This document shows positions 33,911-45,727 of a stretch of DNA of 64,000 nt, piece after piece. Each line of letters begins with the position of its first letter. The stretch's first letter is position 1. The stretch is taken from contig JAETXT010000003.1 of NCBI GenBank assembly GCA_019188255.1, positions 5,580,001-5,644,000 of the forward strand, written 5' to 3'. The notes below the pieces were generated by a model. That model ran no database searches, had not been told where the DNA came from, and saw only the letters and a list, made by a program, of their open reading frames with translations. Position numbers and translations under genes: made by a program. This DNA comes from Verticillium longisporum (taxonomy: Eukaryota; Ascomycota; Sordariomycetes; Glomerellales; Plectosphaerellaceae).

Positions 33911-36303
33911 TTATGACAGGACAGTAAACGCTTTGTCGTACACCAGCCGCATGTCATTCCGGTAGAGAAAGACCTGAAGGTACCACTCCTCCTCACAATC
34001 GGCCTCGCTCCTCCGCCCAGGCGATACATCAAGTTCCTCCACCGGCGGCGCAGAACCAACACGATCCTCCCACACGATGAAAGCCACAGTCTTGCCTCCT
34101 CTGAACTCAATCTCGGGCTGGTCGTCATCCCACACAAACCCGCCCACTGTACCTTCGGGTGCCGTCATCTCAACAACCTGCCCACCTCCCCTGATGACGT
34201 CCCCCCTTCGATCAACAGCCACGACCCTCGCAACCCTGACCTCAAAAAGGCCCCTCCCAGTCGCGAACCCGCCGCGGACCCAGCCCAGCCACGGCGTGAG
34301 CCGCGGCCGCACAGTCCACGCCCCGCCGCCCGGCGCCGCGACGACCGCGCCCAGCACGTGCTCTGTCAGGAACCCCGTAGGGCCAGCGGCGCCGGCGCGA
34401 CAGTGCGACGTGCGCGCGTCCTCTGGCGGCCGCGCGCGTCCTCGGCTGTCGACGGCGACGCCCGCGGCGAGGGTGCTGTTTGTGAACCCTGGCCCGTCGA
34501 GGAGGTGGCCCCAGTGTCGCAGGATGAGGACGACGGCCGCGTCGGGACGGTGCGCGGCGGCGTGGGCGGCCAGCTCGATGGAGGAGGCGAGCGGCGAGAG
34601 GAGGCGTGGTGTTTCGGGGGCCGGCGCGCCGGCGGGGAGCCAGCGGGCGCTGAGGGCGCGGGAGACGGATGATGATGGGTGGGCGGCGCCGGCGACGAGG
34701 GCCCAGGCGTTGCCGGCTTGCGGGGCGAGGTGGTCGGGGTCGGGGCAGCGGTGGGATTCGACGAGGTTCGCTGCGTGGAGGCGTGTCGTCGGGCAGTAGA
34801 GGGACTGGATGCCCTTGTGGAGGGCGGCGCGGGCGGCGGTCCAGAGGTTGTCGTCGTTGTCGTCGCCGAGCCAGCGTGCGAGGGTGATGGTCTTGTCGAG
34901 GACGACGGAGAGCAGGGCGCTTGCTTCGAGGCTGTGGCCTTCTGGCCCAGGGAGGAGGTTCGTGTCGTTGTCGATCTTGGCCACGCTGACGTTGACGGCG
35001 CACAGGTAGGCTGGCCAGCGGCGCGTGAGCCAGGTCATGTCGCCCGAGAACTTGACGTAGGCGTGGACGCTGAGGAGGGCTTGGAGGTGGTGCGTGTCGA
35101 GAAACTCGCCGTGGAAGCCAAAGGGGGGCCCGGCCCGCGGGAGCGAGGCGTCGGCGTACTGGTGCGCGAAAAGCGCGTCGAGGGCGTTGCGCACGGCAAG
35201 CATGTCATGTGTCGACACGGCGATGCCGGGCGTGGCGAGGAGCAGATCGATCGGCGAGACGATGCGGTTTCGTTTGGCACCGTCGGTGATGACGGTGGTG
35301 CCGTTGGCGATGGTAAAGTTGGAGTACCAGGAACCGGCGGGCGACTCGTTGTCGTCTACGAGACGGTTGTAGTCGATCATGGACGAGCCCTCGCCGGGGT
35401 CGAGCGTCGAGAGCTGCAGGGTGTACGCGCCGGCGTACCAGATCCTGTTGAGCAGGTTGCTTGAGCTGAAAAAGTAGCCCGAGTAGGCTCTGCCTTGGGC
35501 CTGCGAGGGGTAGGCTGTGCAGTCGACCCAGAGGTTCCTGATGGACACCCACGGCGTCGCGTACGGATCTCTGTCTGATTTCCTCCTTTCGGCTCCGGGG
35601 CTCAGGACGTGTTGCCCGGGCAAAACGTCACGATGAGGAAAGGGGGCCGGACCGCTACCGAGTACGGGGTACACCGGCATCCGAATGGTCAGATATTTGA
35701 AGCCGCCTCGCACAAAGTCCTTTCCGACGCAGACCACTCCAGTCTGGGTTCCAAACTCGATCTGCAGGGGCAGGTCTCCATGCGAACGGTCCGTCGTCGC
35801 GTCAGGCAGCTTCCCTGAGAACAGAGGAGATTCAGAGTAGGAGAGGTAAAGCTCTGGATCGTCACCCACAGACTCGACGTCGAAGCAAACCCTGTGCCGC
35901 CTGTCAGCGATGATGTGTCAAAACCACGGCTTGAAGCCCCCCGCGTCCGTCACACGTACCGGCCGCCAATGTTCTCGTCAAACTCCAGAGTAAGCAGTCC
36001 TTCGGGCCCGATCAGTATGCCCTGTCCAGGAACATGATCGCCTGGTGTGATGGCCCGTGGCGTGGCGGAGCTCGTCGTGACATTGCCAAAGGTGGCCAGA
36101 ATGCGAGCCGGCGTGATGCGCGCCTTATCTGCCGGGGCCTTGATATAGCGTTCCCACGGCCCGGGGAAGAGCGTCTCGTCAGGGAGAGCGGCGCAGTCAA
36201 AGTTCTCGGCTCGCACCTTGACTGACGACGCGAGAAGGAGAATGAAGGCGGCGAGGCGCCGGGTCATAGCCATGGGGAGACGCCCTATGGTGTGGCTGCT
36301 CAT
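33911..36303 (-). CDS. Secreted six-hairpin glycosidase, GH78 alpha-L-rhamnosidase-like
   Basis: The exons are 36303-35960 and 35891-33911 (68-nt intron, GTACGT...ACAG, phase 2), encoding 774 residues. A signal peptide is clear (MAMTRRLAAFILLLASSVKVRA), so the enzyme is probably secreted. The protein begins with a beta-rich part. The (alpha/alpha)6 barrel follows, with segments typical of fungal GH78-like enzymes such as SSNLLNRIWYAGAYTLQLST and later GHSLEASALLSVVLDK, then a C-terminal beta domain ending in WLGWVRGGFATGRGLF. GH78 enzymes remove terminal L-rhamnose from pectic glycans and glycosides; the exact specificity here is inferred from family resemblance. Met1 (36303), Met11 and Met13 are all possible starts. 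Several NXS/T glycosylation sequons are present (for example NFT, NGT, NVS). The gene converges on the GMC fusion gene. Confidence 0.75.
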
Positions 36304-36804
36304 TCAAGTAACCATCAGAGACAAAAGATGGCGAGGTTTCTCTCATGCCTGACCGACTACAGTGGAATGAATCCGAGAGCTGTCGTCATGTGAGAGTGTA
36401 ACATAGCGACCTGCCTGGTAAGGTAGGCAGATACCAGGTTTGTGGTAAGGTGAAGTACCCCGCGTCATTCCGTCATTGTTCGATTGTTCGATCTCCGGCA
36501 GCTCCCGCGACCATTGCCGCAAACCCCTGAAACAGCCGTGTGTGTGCGTGTGCTTGGGAGAAAGAGAGTGTGTGAGAAAGGGAGAGAGAGACAGAAAGCG
36601 CGCACGCTGTCACTAGTTGCATCGTCTTCAAGCTGCTGTTGAAATGAACTCGTATTTCCCATATTGCAGGCCGAGCTTTGCTGGCGTCCGAACCAGCCCC
36701 CATGCCAAACGCCGTCTCGAGTGATACCAGATCCATACACGCGAAGCATACCTGCGCCTCCTCACGCCGAACTAACCCTTGGGGTCCCTGAGTATGCAAC
36801 CTCC
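36304..36804. other. Intergenic; GH78-like promoter and POL3 3' region
   Basis: About 500 nt without a gene. It includes nested inverted repeats of the AGGTA family (36415-36439) and a GT-rich tract near 36535-36555. Confidence 0.4.
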
Positions 36805-39800
36805 TTACCAGATGGCCGCCTGGTCGAAATCGAAACGCTTGAGCTCCTTGCCCGCATCCTCCAGATCCTTCTTCGCCTTCATTCGCAAGTAGAAAATCGG
36901 TCAGACCTTGCTGCTGCAGATGACCTCGCAGTGGATGCTGCCCTGGCACCGCTGACACTGCGTCCAGAGCCGCCCAAAGCGCACCTCGAGGTCAGATACA
37001 CGGTCCAGTGTCTTCTTGTATAGCTCTCCCACACGCGGCGCGCAGTCTGAGCACACAGCGCCCTCCGCCTCTTGCTTGCTCGTCAGCGGCTTCTTGCAGC
37101 CCATGCACGTCTGCGTCTTCTTGGCGAACTTCATGAGACCTCCGACCATGGGCGCCGCCACGGCAATCGTTCGCGTGTGCGCGCCCGTCAGGAGCGAGTT
37201 GGCCTTGGTCTCTCCGAGGATCGGCTCGAAGATGCGACCCAGCGGCTTCGCCAGCTGGTTGTCCAGGTAGTACCTCGTATCGATCGGCACGTTGTTCTCC
37301 AGCACGAAGATGGGGTCCTCCGACTTTTCATAGTTCTTCGCTCCCGCTGCGCCCTTGATCATGACGTACGCCACGCGGTCGCCCAGTCCAGGAGCCGAAC
37401 CTGCGTCGCGCTTCTTCATTCGTTGGGCGAGTTCCACGTGTGCCTGCTTTGCCGAGTAGTCGTCCTTTGTCAGCGCCTTGGTGATGACAAGCTTTGACAT
37501 GTCCACCTTGTTCTGTAGCAGGTCGGCGATCATGTCTTTGACATATCTGCGGGACAATGTTAGCCTTGGAAGTCCTGTGTCTGGGACTCACGCATGTGTC
37601 TGTGAAACTTACTCTTGCGCGCCTTGGACGTCCTGGTCGATGAGAATCATGCGCAACACCTTTTCAATGACCGTCTGGACCAACAAGCAGTTGTCTCGAC
37701 GAACCGTCTCGATACCCTTCGTGTCCATCTTGTCGTACTTCTCCGGCTTGGTCCAGTAGAGACCAGCATAGCGCTTCTTGTTGATGAGCAGGTACGGGAA
37801 GTACACCTTTTCGAACTCGAGCTTGATCGGCTTGACGAACTTGGAGGACACGAAGCCGGCGGCTTCCTCGCCCAGCTTCATTGCTTCGGCCAGGTCCTTG
37901 GTGCCAAACTTGACCATGACGGAATCCGTGTCACCGTAGATGACCTGCGCGTCGTGCGAATACCCGTTGGCGATGGTGTACTTGGCCTCCACCTCCTCCT
38001 TTGTCTTTTCAATCATCTGCCGACCAAAACTTGTGGTACTACTGGCGATTTCCAGACACGGAAGCTTGCCCGTTGTGGCACCCGTGAGACCGTACACCGA
38101 GTTGGCGCTAATCTTCAAAGCCAGCTGTCGACCGTTCAGCACAGCCTTCTTGAACGGATCAGTTTCGACTGCGAGCTCGCGCTTGGCCTGCTTTCGGGCA
38201 GCCAGCAACTCCTCGAGAATTTGTGCGAGGAGACCCTTTCGTTGCTTGGCTGTCACAAAGGTGTTGCCCGCAGGAGTGACGATGTAATCCTCGTCCTTCT
38301 TGAGGCCAAGTTTCTCGATGGCCTTCTTATCCACAATGGTCGTATAACACAGGTTGTGCGCTTGCATGATACTGGGGTATAGAGATGCGAAATCGAGCGT
38401 CGCAATGGGAACGTCGTAATAGCCTCTTGTCGGCTCAATGACCGTTGCACCTTCGTACTGTTCGTCGCTAGCCTCGGACTTCATATTGGGAATCACCAGC
38501 TTCTGCTCCAGCGCCTTGCGGAAAAGCTGACTGATGAACCTGACCTGCTGGCCTCGAGCGAGTAGCATGTTGAACGGAGCGCCTGTGACTCTTGCCATTT
38601 CTGTGTAATTTTCGAGGCAAGAGAGCTTGTCCATGAGGCGTTGTGGCAAGTAGGCGTCCTTCAGACAGTACAGCGCCAGTCGACGTCGGGATTCAGGGGT
38701 ACCGTTGAAGAGTTCTGTAATCATTGTGTGGTGGACGTCCTCCTTCTGCTCGCCCAAGAATTGGGAGCACACCGAATTGAGCGTATAACTTCGCAGGTGA
38801 TGGTCACGCTGCACTAGCTGCAGGAGATCGAGCTGCAACCTGCCGTTGGTGTTGGTGCTCTTCGAGTCGCGGTTGCCAATCTGCTTGCTGGAGAAACTCG
38901 TCTCTTTGGCTCTCGAGGGCATACTGGGAATGCGGGACCAGTACTCGAAGCCTGCGACCTTGAGATGCCTCGCGCGGTCGAGCAGATACGGGAAATCAAA
39001 GTTGGCAATGTTGTATCCGATGATGAGATCGGGGTCAACGCTCTGTAGGAACTTCTGCCACTCCTTCAACATCTTTTCTTCCCTATCGAACTCGAGAACT
39101 TGTGTCGCAACGATGGAGCTAGTTGTGTCCAGACAGAACACATTGCGAATGAAGGGCTTCTTCTCTCCGTATCTTGTGACAACGTTTGCGATCTGGATGA
39201 CGGGGTCGTGGTTCGCCTCTGGGAAGATGCCCTTGCGACCGGCACACTCAATATCAAAGGACAAGATGCGGAGCGGCGCCATCTTTGACCATTCGCCTTC
39301 CGGCTTGTGTGCGACAAGGTCAAGGTAGCTAATCTCGGCCTCGATTTGGCAGTTGGACTGTCGTAGCGAGCTGGACATCAATTTGTAGGATTTCGCCGGT
39401 GCTTCGACCCAGGACATGCCTTGTAGCTATAATGGCGGTCAACACTTGCAGGGGAGAGATTGCATGAGGCGATCGACTTACCTTGCAGTCCACCATGAAG
39501 CGCAGGACATATTGAATGTTGTCAAACGTCATAACGCCACCGTCAACGCCCTTCCAGAGGCCCTTCCAGTTGGCATTGCCAGCCTCGATAGTAGACCGCA
39601 CTTTGCCAATGTGCTTGGGATCGTTCACTGTGATCTTGAGATATGGGTTCTTGACATTGCCCTGGAAGCCATAGATGTTTTCGCGCATGAGAAGGGCCAC
39701 GGAATGAATAACGGGCTGGTGCTGAGCGACCTGCGTCTCCAGATACGCCCTAAAGTTGTTGCAGTCCTCAGGCTGGAAGGAGACGGGGGCGGCAATGTAG

Positions 39801-40240
39801 AGATAGTGCTTGAAGTCGGTAACGTGCAGCATGACCGAGTGACCAGCCTCGGTGACGCCAAACAGCTTGACGGTGGCACGGCCGCCATGCAATGTACCCT
39901 CCTCAGCCTCGATCTGTTGGAAGACAATGGTGGTCTTGTCGGGGTTGAAGTCGTCGAGAGGCGGTCGCTCCCATGCTTGGTCCTTCTCGCTGTTGTTCTG
40001 TTTCAGTTCGGAAATGTCCTGGCTCAGCTTCTCAAGGACTTCGGATTCGAATGCGCTCTTCGGCTGGCTCGAGTTCAGAGGATTTCTCGGGTTTCTTTGG
40101 CTTCCTGCGAAGCGCGTCGCGGGTGAGGAGGCAAAGGGCTCGACCTTGCGCTTCTTGGAATCTGGGGACGAGGGGATGTTGCGGCGGGCGTTCGAGGTCT
40201 CCCCGAGCACACGTTTTTGGGGCAGTACAGACGTTGCCAT
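36805..40240 (-). CDS. POL3: DNA polymerase delta catalytic subunit, with in-frame TGA near the C terminus
   Basis: This is the replicative B-family polymerase that makes the lagging strand with PCNA. The exons are 40240-39482, 39426-37613 and 37546-36805, with introns of 55 and 66 nt, giving 1,104 codons before the natural TAA. The exonuclease motif [10 protein letters not shown] is near residue 311; polymerase motif A is [11 protein letters not shown], motif [13 protein letters not shown], and motif C YGDTDSV. The C terminus has the zinc CysA motif (CMGCKK...CSDC) and the [4Fe-4S] CysB motif CX2CX9CX4X. The fourth CysB position is not Cys but a TGA stop at 36903-36901 (codon 1073), and the preceding codon is GTC. 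The same frame then continues for 31 residues ([14 protein letters not shown]... ending AAIW) to the expected terminus. This is either a sequence error or a real stop that would remove a cluster ligand and the tail. Confidence 0.93.
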
Positions 40241-40753
40241 GATGAAAGGAAAGAAAGGCTGAAGCCTTCAACAACCAGGAATCCGAGTATCAACAGTAAG
40301 AGCTCAAAGAGTTCCGGTGCGCATGCTGCGATGGTTATCGTGTGTGATGGGAAATGGTTGTCCGGCCAGAGAGGGGGGTCTGGGTCTGGGGAGGGACAAT
40401 TTCGTTGACATGCCGTGCTAGGTTCGCGGGTAGCACCTGCACAGAGACGCGTCAGAGACGTGACGTGAATCGGTCTGTTTAATGGGCGACAGGGGTATGC
40501 GATGTATGACTAAGCAGATTCGCCCCGCAGGTGTTGACATCCCTAGCACAATAGCGGCATCCTACTGTCTTGAATTGCACTGGACATTGAGAACGTAAAC
40601 CTGTGCAGGGTCACAGATTAAAATGTAGAACAGGTAATCAATTTCTTATGCCACCCTTGAGCCAAACCAACCGGACGCCGGCGCTAACAGTGCAATTGTT
40701 TTCCCAGAATCCAATGGGTCATGATTATTGCCAGCTTGGAACCACCCCTATGT
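40241..40753. other. Intergenic; POL3 promoter and rhomboid 3' region
   Basis: This ~510 nt interval has no supported gene. An ACGCGTC element on the + strand (40449-40455) resembles the MCB box of S-phase genes, which fits POL3; the assignment is inference from consensus. Confidence 0.4.
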
Positions 40754-42571
40754 CTAACTGCTACCAGACAGAACATCTCGAGCCATACGTGCAGGGGCAT
40801 CGATGGTATCGAACTTGAGCTCGCCCATCTCACACCAACCGTTCACGGGCTACATAGAGAAATAGAGTCAGTGACTGCTTCCTCAGCATCTCGCAAGGGT
40901 ACAACTTACCAAGCAACTCAGATACTTGCACCAGCTGCAGGTGCTGTGACTAACGTAAAAGTTGTTGAGCAGAACGATGAAGACAACGATGACGAGAATC
41001 AGGGCGGCCGCGCGAACAAGCCACCACGCCCACCAGAGAGGCTTGCGGCCCTTGAAGAAGCCTGTGGGGTTCTTGACAAAGGGCACGGGGCCCGCCTGAG
41101 CCCCCTCGCCGTTGACGGTGGCATAAGACGTGTCATAGCCCAGACGCCTCCGCAGGGAGTTCGGCGAGTGAAGGACACAGATGCCGAGACACAGGCCCAT
41201 GAGGAAGCCTCCAATATGGGCAAAGTTGTCGAGACCCGGCAGGAGACCAAGGACGAAACAGATAACAACGTCCAAGAGCACGAACATGAGATCCTTCACA
41301 GGATGGCGGCGGTCTTTCCAAGAGTACGCCAAGTCGAGGGCCGTCAGGGCGATGATGCCAAAGAGGGCACCCGAGGCGCCCGTCGAAGCCTCGCCCGTTC
41401 CAGCATAATTGGCGCCCATAACATTGCCGAAGATGCCAGCACTAAAGTAGACGAGGAAAAAGCGGACGGGCCCGATGGCCATCTCCATTTCTTTGCCGAT
41501 GGTCATCTGCAGGAGCATGTTGACTCCGATATGGATAAGACCGGCGTGCAGGAAGATTGGCGTAATGAAGCGGAACCACTGATTGGGTTCACCCTTCTCG
41601 TTAGGGTCCTGAGGGTTGGGGACGCCGCCAAAGCCGCACAGCTCACCGAGACTGCAGCGGTTCGACTCGTCGTTCTGGTCGTTCGAAGTAGTGTTGGGGC
41701 AGGGCCACCAAATGTGCTGTTGAGCTTCCTTGATGGCCTCGACAGTGTGCATGCAGGGCACGTAACGAGCACCCATATTGATGTTGACGTAGAAAGAGGG
41801 GCCAATCATGGGGTTAAAGGAGGGTTTGGTCATGATGGGAGAGCCTGTCAAAGTCGCTGTTCCTAGGTTAGCACGAGAATCGAGAGCAGAGGCACAACAT
41901 GATTGTTTACCATTTCTCACGATCTGGCCGATAAACACACCGACTTGCGCGATCGTCAAGATGTAGACGACCCAGGCGATGCGCTTCTTGTCGGCACCCA
42001 GCATCCCCAGCTGGCCGAAGCCGACCCTTCTAGACTTCTTTCGCCTGCTCGAGCCTGGGGCCTCGTACACATGATCGTTCATCTCCACATCCTTTGCCGG
42101 CGGCTGATCATGCGGTAGGCTCGGGTTCTGGCCCTGGTTCTGAAGTGGAATGTCATCGGCGAAGTGTGCCTGCGCGGGCACGGCGGATGCTGGTGAAGGC
42201 GAGGACTGGTAGGGCTGCTGCTGCTGCGGCTGCTGGCCATAGTAGGCCGTGTCAAAGTTGCCGTAGGGGCCGGCTTGTTGGCGCGGCGAGTTGTTGTTGT
42301 CGTAGGCGTTGTGGCGGAAGCCGTTCTGTGTCGAGTCTGTCGGGTAGGCCGGGTCGTCAAAGACGGTATCGAAGGGGGAGACGGCGTGGGCGCGATGCGG
42401 TTGGCTGTTGCTGCTGGGCGCGGCATACGTCGAGGCGGAAGAGTAGGGAGGCGCGGGCGTCGACGCTATAGACGGCGTGTAGGTGCCCTGAGCGTGTCCA
42501 TGGTAGGGAGACTGCGAGGCGCCACCGGGAGATGGCGGGCGATTGCCATGGTAATAGTCGTTTGAGGCCAT
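40754..42571 (-). CDS. Rhomboid family intramembrane serine protease
   Basis: The exons are 42571-41911, 41862-40910 and 40849-40754, giving 569 residues. The N-terminal ~190 residues are cytosolic and rich in Pro, Gln, Ser and Tyr. A first span (WVVYILTIAQVGVFIGQIV) is followed by a luminal loop and the rhomboid core. The core has HAGLIHIGVNMLLQ (oxyanion HxxxxxxxxN region), the catalytic serine in GASGALFG, and the partner His in NFAHIGGFLMG, so it should be an active protease rather than an iRhom. The first intron (41863-41910) is 48 nt, a multiple of three with no stop, so unspliced RNA would still be open. Branch site GCTAAC and a GTAAAC donor support real splicing. The last exon restores a conserved-looking end (NGWCEMGELKFDT...). 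The substrate is unknown. Confidence 0.88.
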
Positions 42572-44386
42572 ATCGTGACTTGTGTGGTTGCTTCTTCGAA
42601 AACGAGCGACGAGCAGCGAGCGAAGTGTTCAATGCGAACCAGGACGGTGGTCGGATGTCGTCCAGGAAATTACGCTTGTAAAGCAAGGGAAAAAGAGCCT
42701 GATGGGCGGAGGGATTGGAGGCACGGGGTCTTGAAGGGAAATAAGGCGTGGAGGTGCGTCCGGGAATGCAAAGAAGCTAAAAGGTGTAGTGGTGGTCGGG
42801 TGCCTGAAGAGGGACAAGGGACGGGCAGGGCGGGCAAGAATACGGGGTCTTTTCCAGGTGCAGGTGCTAGGTTCCCCAGCTGTGACGTCGAAGTGTCCTA
42901 GGTCGCCCAGGGGCCAACGTGGCGCGGTATGTTGACGGGACTTCTCTCGATGGGGTCCGAGTGCAGGCTGACGACGCTGGTGGCGTTACTTCTTCCTGGT
43001 TGGTTTTGATTTTTTTTGTTGACTCTGGAAGTTTCTACTACGAGGTAGGAAGAGACAGAAAGAGAAACCAGGAGAGAAAGGAGGCTCTGGACGGGTAAGA
43101 AGCATGACTGTCCGAGACCTGATCGTTTGATGGCCTACCTAGGTACCTAGGTCGGTATCGTCTTTGGGTGTCGTGAAGTGGCTGGCGACGCCGGAGGGCT
43201 GTGCAGGGCAGTTGGGTGCCTCTGGCTCAGACTTGGGTGCTCTTCAGTGGCGGCACATGCCAAGCTGCTTCTAAAAGTGGCACACAAACGGGAAAGCCAG
43301 AGGCCTCAGCCAGTGAGGTGGCGCCGCTAGCTATGCACATGTATGCCGGTGGAGGTGCGACCGCCAGCCGCGAGTTTCAGATGCTTCATTATGCACCCTG
43401 ACATTCTGCATCAACTGGCGAGTCAGGACCCAGCGCCGCCCGCCGCATCGCATGAAGCCTACCTCCCTCTGCCTGCCTAGGTACCTTACACCGACATGAT
43501 ATATCACCGAACCAGGCCACCCGTTTGCCCGTTGATCGCCGCCCTGCCCTCCTTCGTCTGGCCTCCCATTTGAGAGAGCAAGCGGTCGACTCGTCCACGG
43601 CCAGCTCCACAGCGGTTGCACCACCGGACATCCCTTCTCGGCGAACCCACAGTGGCTGGCTTGGCCACACAAGGACAGATCAGTGGGCGGACCCCACCAC
43701 CCCAGGTCCCTGAAGGTACGGTATCTAGGTGCCTACCTTGCGACTGCAGAGGCTCAGCACGCGTCTCTCGGCATCGGCAATGCTAGCACAGCTGCCCGTG
43801 GCGCAGCATGCACAGCAGACACACCACGCACCTGTACCGATGAAGCAACGGGCTTGTCAGGCTGCCTTGGGATTGCGACAAACTCGAGATTACAAGAATT
43901 GACGCTCCGTGTTGATTCGTTGCCTTCAGAATCGAAAGGCGGGCGGACCATCACACTATTGATCGCCCTCGCAACCCCTCCACATCTGTTGCTATTCTGG
44001 AATTCCATGTCTGTCTTGTCAAAAACGTCCCGGCATTCGTCCCGGCATCCGTCGCGGGATGTGTCGTAATGGCAATCCACAATGACACGTGCCTTGGTTT
44101 GGAGCAGAGATCGTGTCGACATACCGACCAAGTGAGATGACTGACAGCATCATGTAGCCGTTTGCAACGAGCAGCCTGTTCTCAATACTGGTACACGGGC
44201 ACGCAGGGCTTGACAGCTTTGCTGGCAAGTCTGATATCATTATAGCATTATAGAGGAGATTTTGATCGTGGTCCTCACAGCATGAGCACCGAAAGCTCTC
44301 CCGGCCTTTGCCCGTGTCATTTTACAGGTGGTTGTACAACAGCCGTCGAGGCCGGCCTCCTGCTCCATCGCGAGACAGGCTCCGGC
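42572..44386. other. Intergenic; rhomboid promoter region
   Basis: About 1.8 kb without a supported gene. It contains a 16-bp perfect palindrome at 43137-43152 and further CCTAGGTACC-like motifs at 43476-43485 and 43713-43737. Confidence 0.4.
43137..43152. repeat. 16-bp perfect palindrome ACCTAGGTACCTAGGT
   Basis: The sequence equals its own reverse complement and is made of two copies of ACCTAGGT. It is the clearest member of a motif family scattered between genes in this window. Confidence 0.8.
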
Positions 44387-44928
44387 TTACGCCTCCTTGC
44401 CCTCGTCATCCTTCTTCGTATCGTCGCTCTTGCCTGAGACGACCTCACTGATCTGGCCCATGATAATCCCGCTGAGCCCCTGTCCCTCTTCAAGTGCCGT
44501 CTGGTGCTCCTCGGCTCGCTTCTTGTTCCAGGACTCCTCCGTCTCGTTGCCGTACCACAGCTTCTGCAGCGCGTTCCGCTTCGCCAGCTCCTGCTGCCGC
44601 AAGCCCTGCTCCGTGAGCCCCTCGCGCCGCATCTTCTCCTCGCGCAGCCGCCTCTGTGTCTCCTGCGCCGCCGGCGGCAGCTCGTTCGTCGTCAGCCGCT
44701 CGAAGCGCTTGCCCACGCGATCGTAGATGGACTGGCCCGTCCAGTCGTATGCCAGCTGGGACGTCGACATGGAAAAGGTCGTCGTCAGCAGGAAGAACCG
44801 CCAGTCCACGCGCCGCGGGGCAGCAGCATGATGATGGGTGAGATGACGGCGCCCGCAATGGCGGCGTTGTGGATGAGGGGCGGTGTCGACGGCTTGCCGC
44901 TGGCGGCTGGTTGTGCTTGCTCAGCCAT
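44387..44928 (-). CDS. Small fungal membrane protein, two predicted spans (apparent frameshift)
   Basis: The open frame starts at 44928 with MAEQAQPAASGKP, continues LIHNAAIAGAVISPIIMLLP, then breaks. The conserved continuation RRVDWRFFLLTTTFSMS lies in the next frame. Adding one C to the CCCC run (GGGG on the + strand, 44817-44820) gives PPRRVDW and a single product of exactly 180 residues. It would have two membrane spans near residues 20-40 and 45-65 and a long charged, Gln/Glu/Arg-rich helical tail (residues ~85-180). I recall similar small proteins being labelled 'rhomboid family membrane protein' in fungal genomes, but no rhomboid active-site motif is visible here. Function and membrane are unknown. 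Confidence 0.7.
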
Positions 44929-45727
44929 TTTGACGATGTGGACCTGTCGAATGAAGATGTCGTCGTAGATTTGGATGGATGTTTTCTCAATTGATGTCGG
45001 CAGTTTCACTTTGCTGTGCTCGTGGTTTGGATAGCGTGATGCGTCGCAGACTCAGGATACCTAGGGAAGCCCTTGGGGTTTTTCCACGACTGAATCGATC
45101 TACGGTCCTTATCGGACTGCCTATCAATGACACTCTCTAGGGTCGCGTTTCATGACTAACCGAAATAGGCAAGAAGGCCTGCACTCTCTTCTCCACTGGA
45201 GAGCCCCCCTTCCAACCTCACGACCTATGTGTCTGTTGTAACGATCTGGTGATATCATACCAACAAGAGCCAAATCATAGTAGGACATCAAAAGTCGAAG
45301 TTTGAGCTTTGAAGACACTCTTGAGTCCGCGCATGCAGGACCAGGCCTAAAAGTCACCATCGTGATCCGAACTGGTAGTCGAGCCGGCCATCGAATGTCA
45401 CGAGAGGTTCAATCTGTCGGCGACAACGCCCATGGCTTTTCTTTCTAATTAGACCGACGACTCGCCGCTTCCTGCTGCCGAAGCGCGCCTCCACTGGCCA
45501 GGTTCTCTTCTCTCGGTCACGACCTACCTGACCTTTGGCGGGGACTTGAGAGGCATGTGGCGCGGCACTGAATGGGTAAGTAATGTCTGGAGTGTGTGTG
45601 TGTGTGTGCAGACCGCTTTGCCACGAAATCATCCATCAGTATTGGCCGTCTAAGCCCGAGGTTGCCTCTGCATGCCTTACCATACGTCTAAACCTTAGCA
45701 CTTTTTCTGGGGAACTGAATGCAAACA
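44929..45727. other. Intergenic
   Basis: About 800 nt between two genes on the minus strand, with no supported gene. A short (GT)n microsatellite lies at 45592-45608. Confidence 0.4.
45592..45608. repeat. (GT)n microsatellite
   Basis: A short uninterrupted GT dinucleotide run lies downstream of the GARS-like gene. It is ordinary simple sequence. Confidence 0.7.

Noticed and set aside
34679..35464. 261-codon + strand frame inside the GH78-like gene
   Set aside because: Antisense shadow of a C-biased gene; Val/Gly/Glu-rich with no domain.
36901..36903. Selenocysteine at the POL3 TGA
   Set aside because: Ascomycetes are not known to have selenocysteine machinery, and no SECIS-like element was evident; error, mutation or readthrough are more likely.
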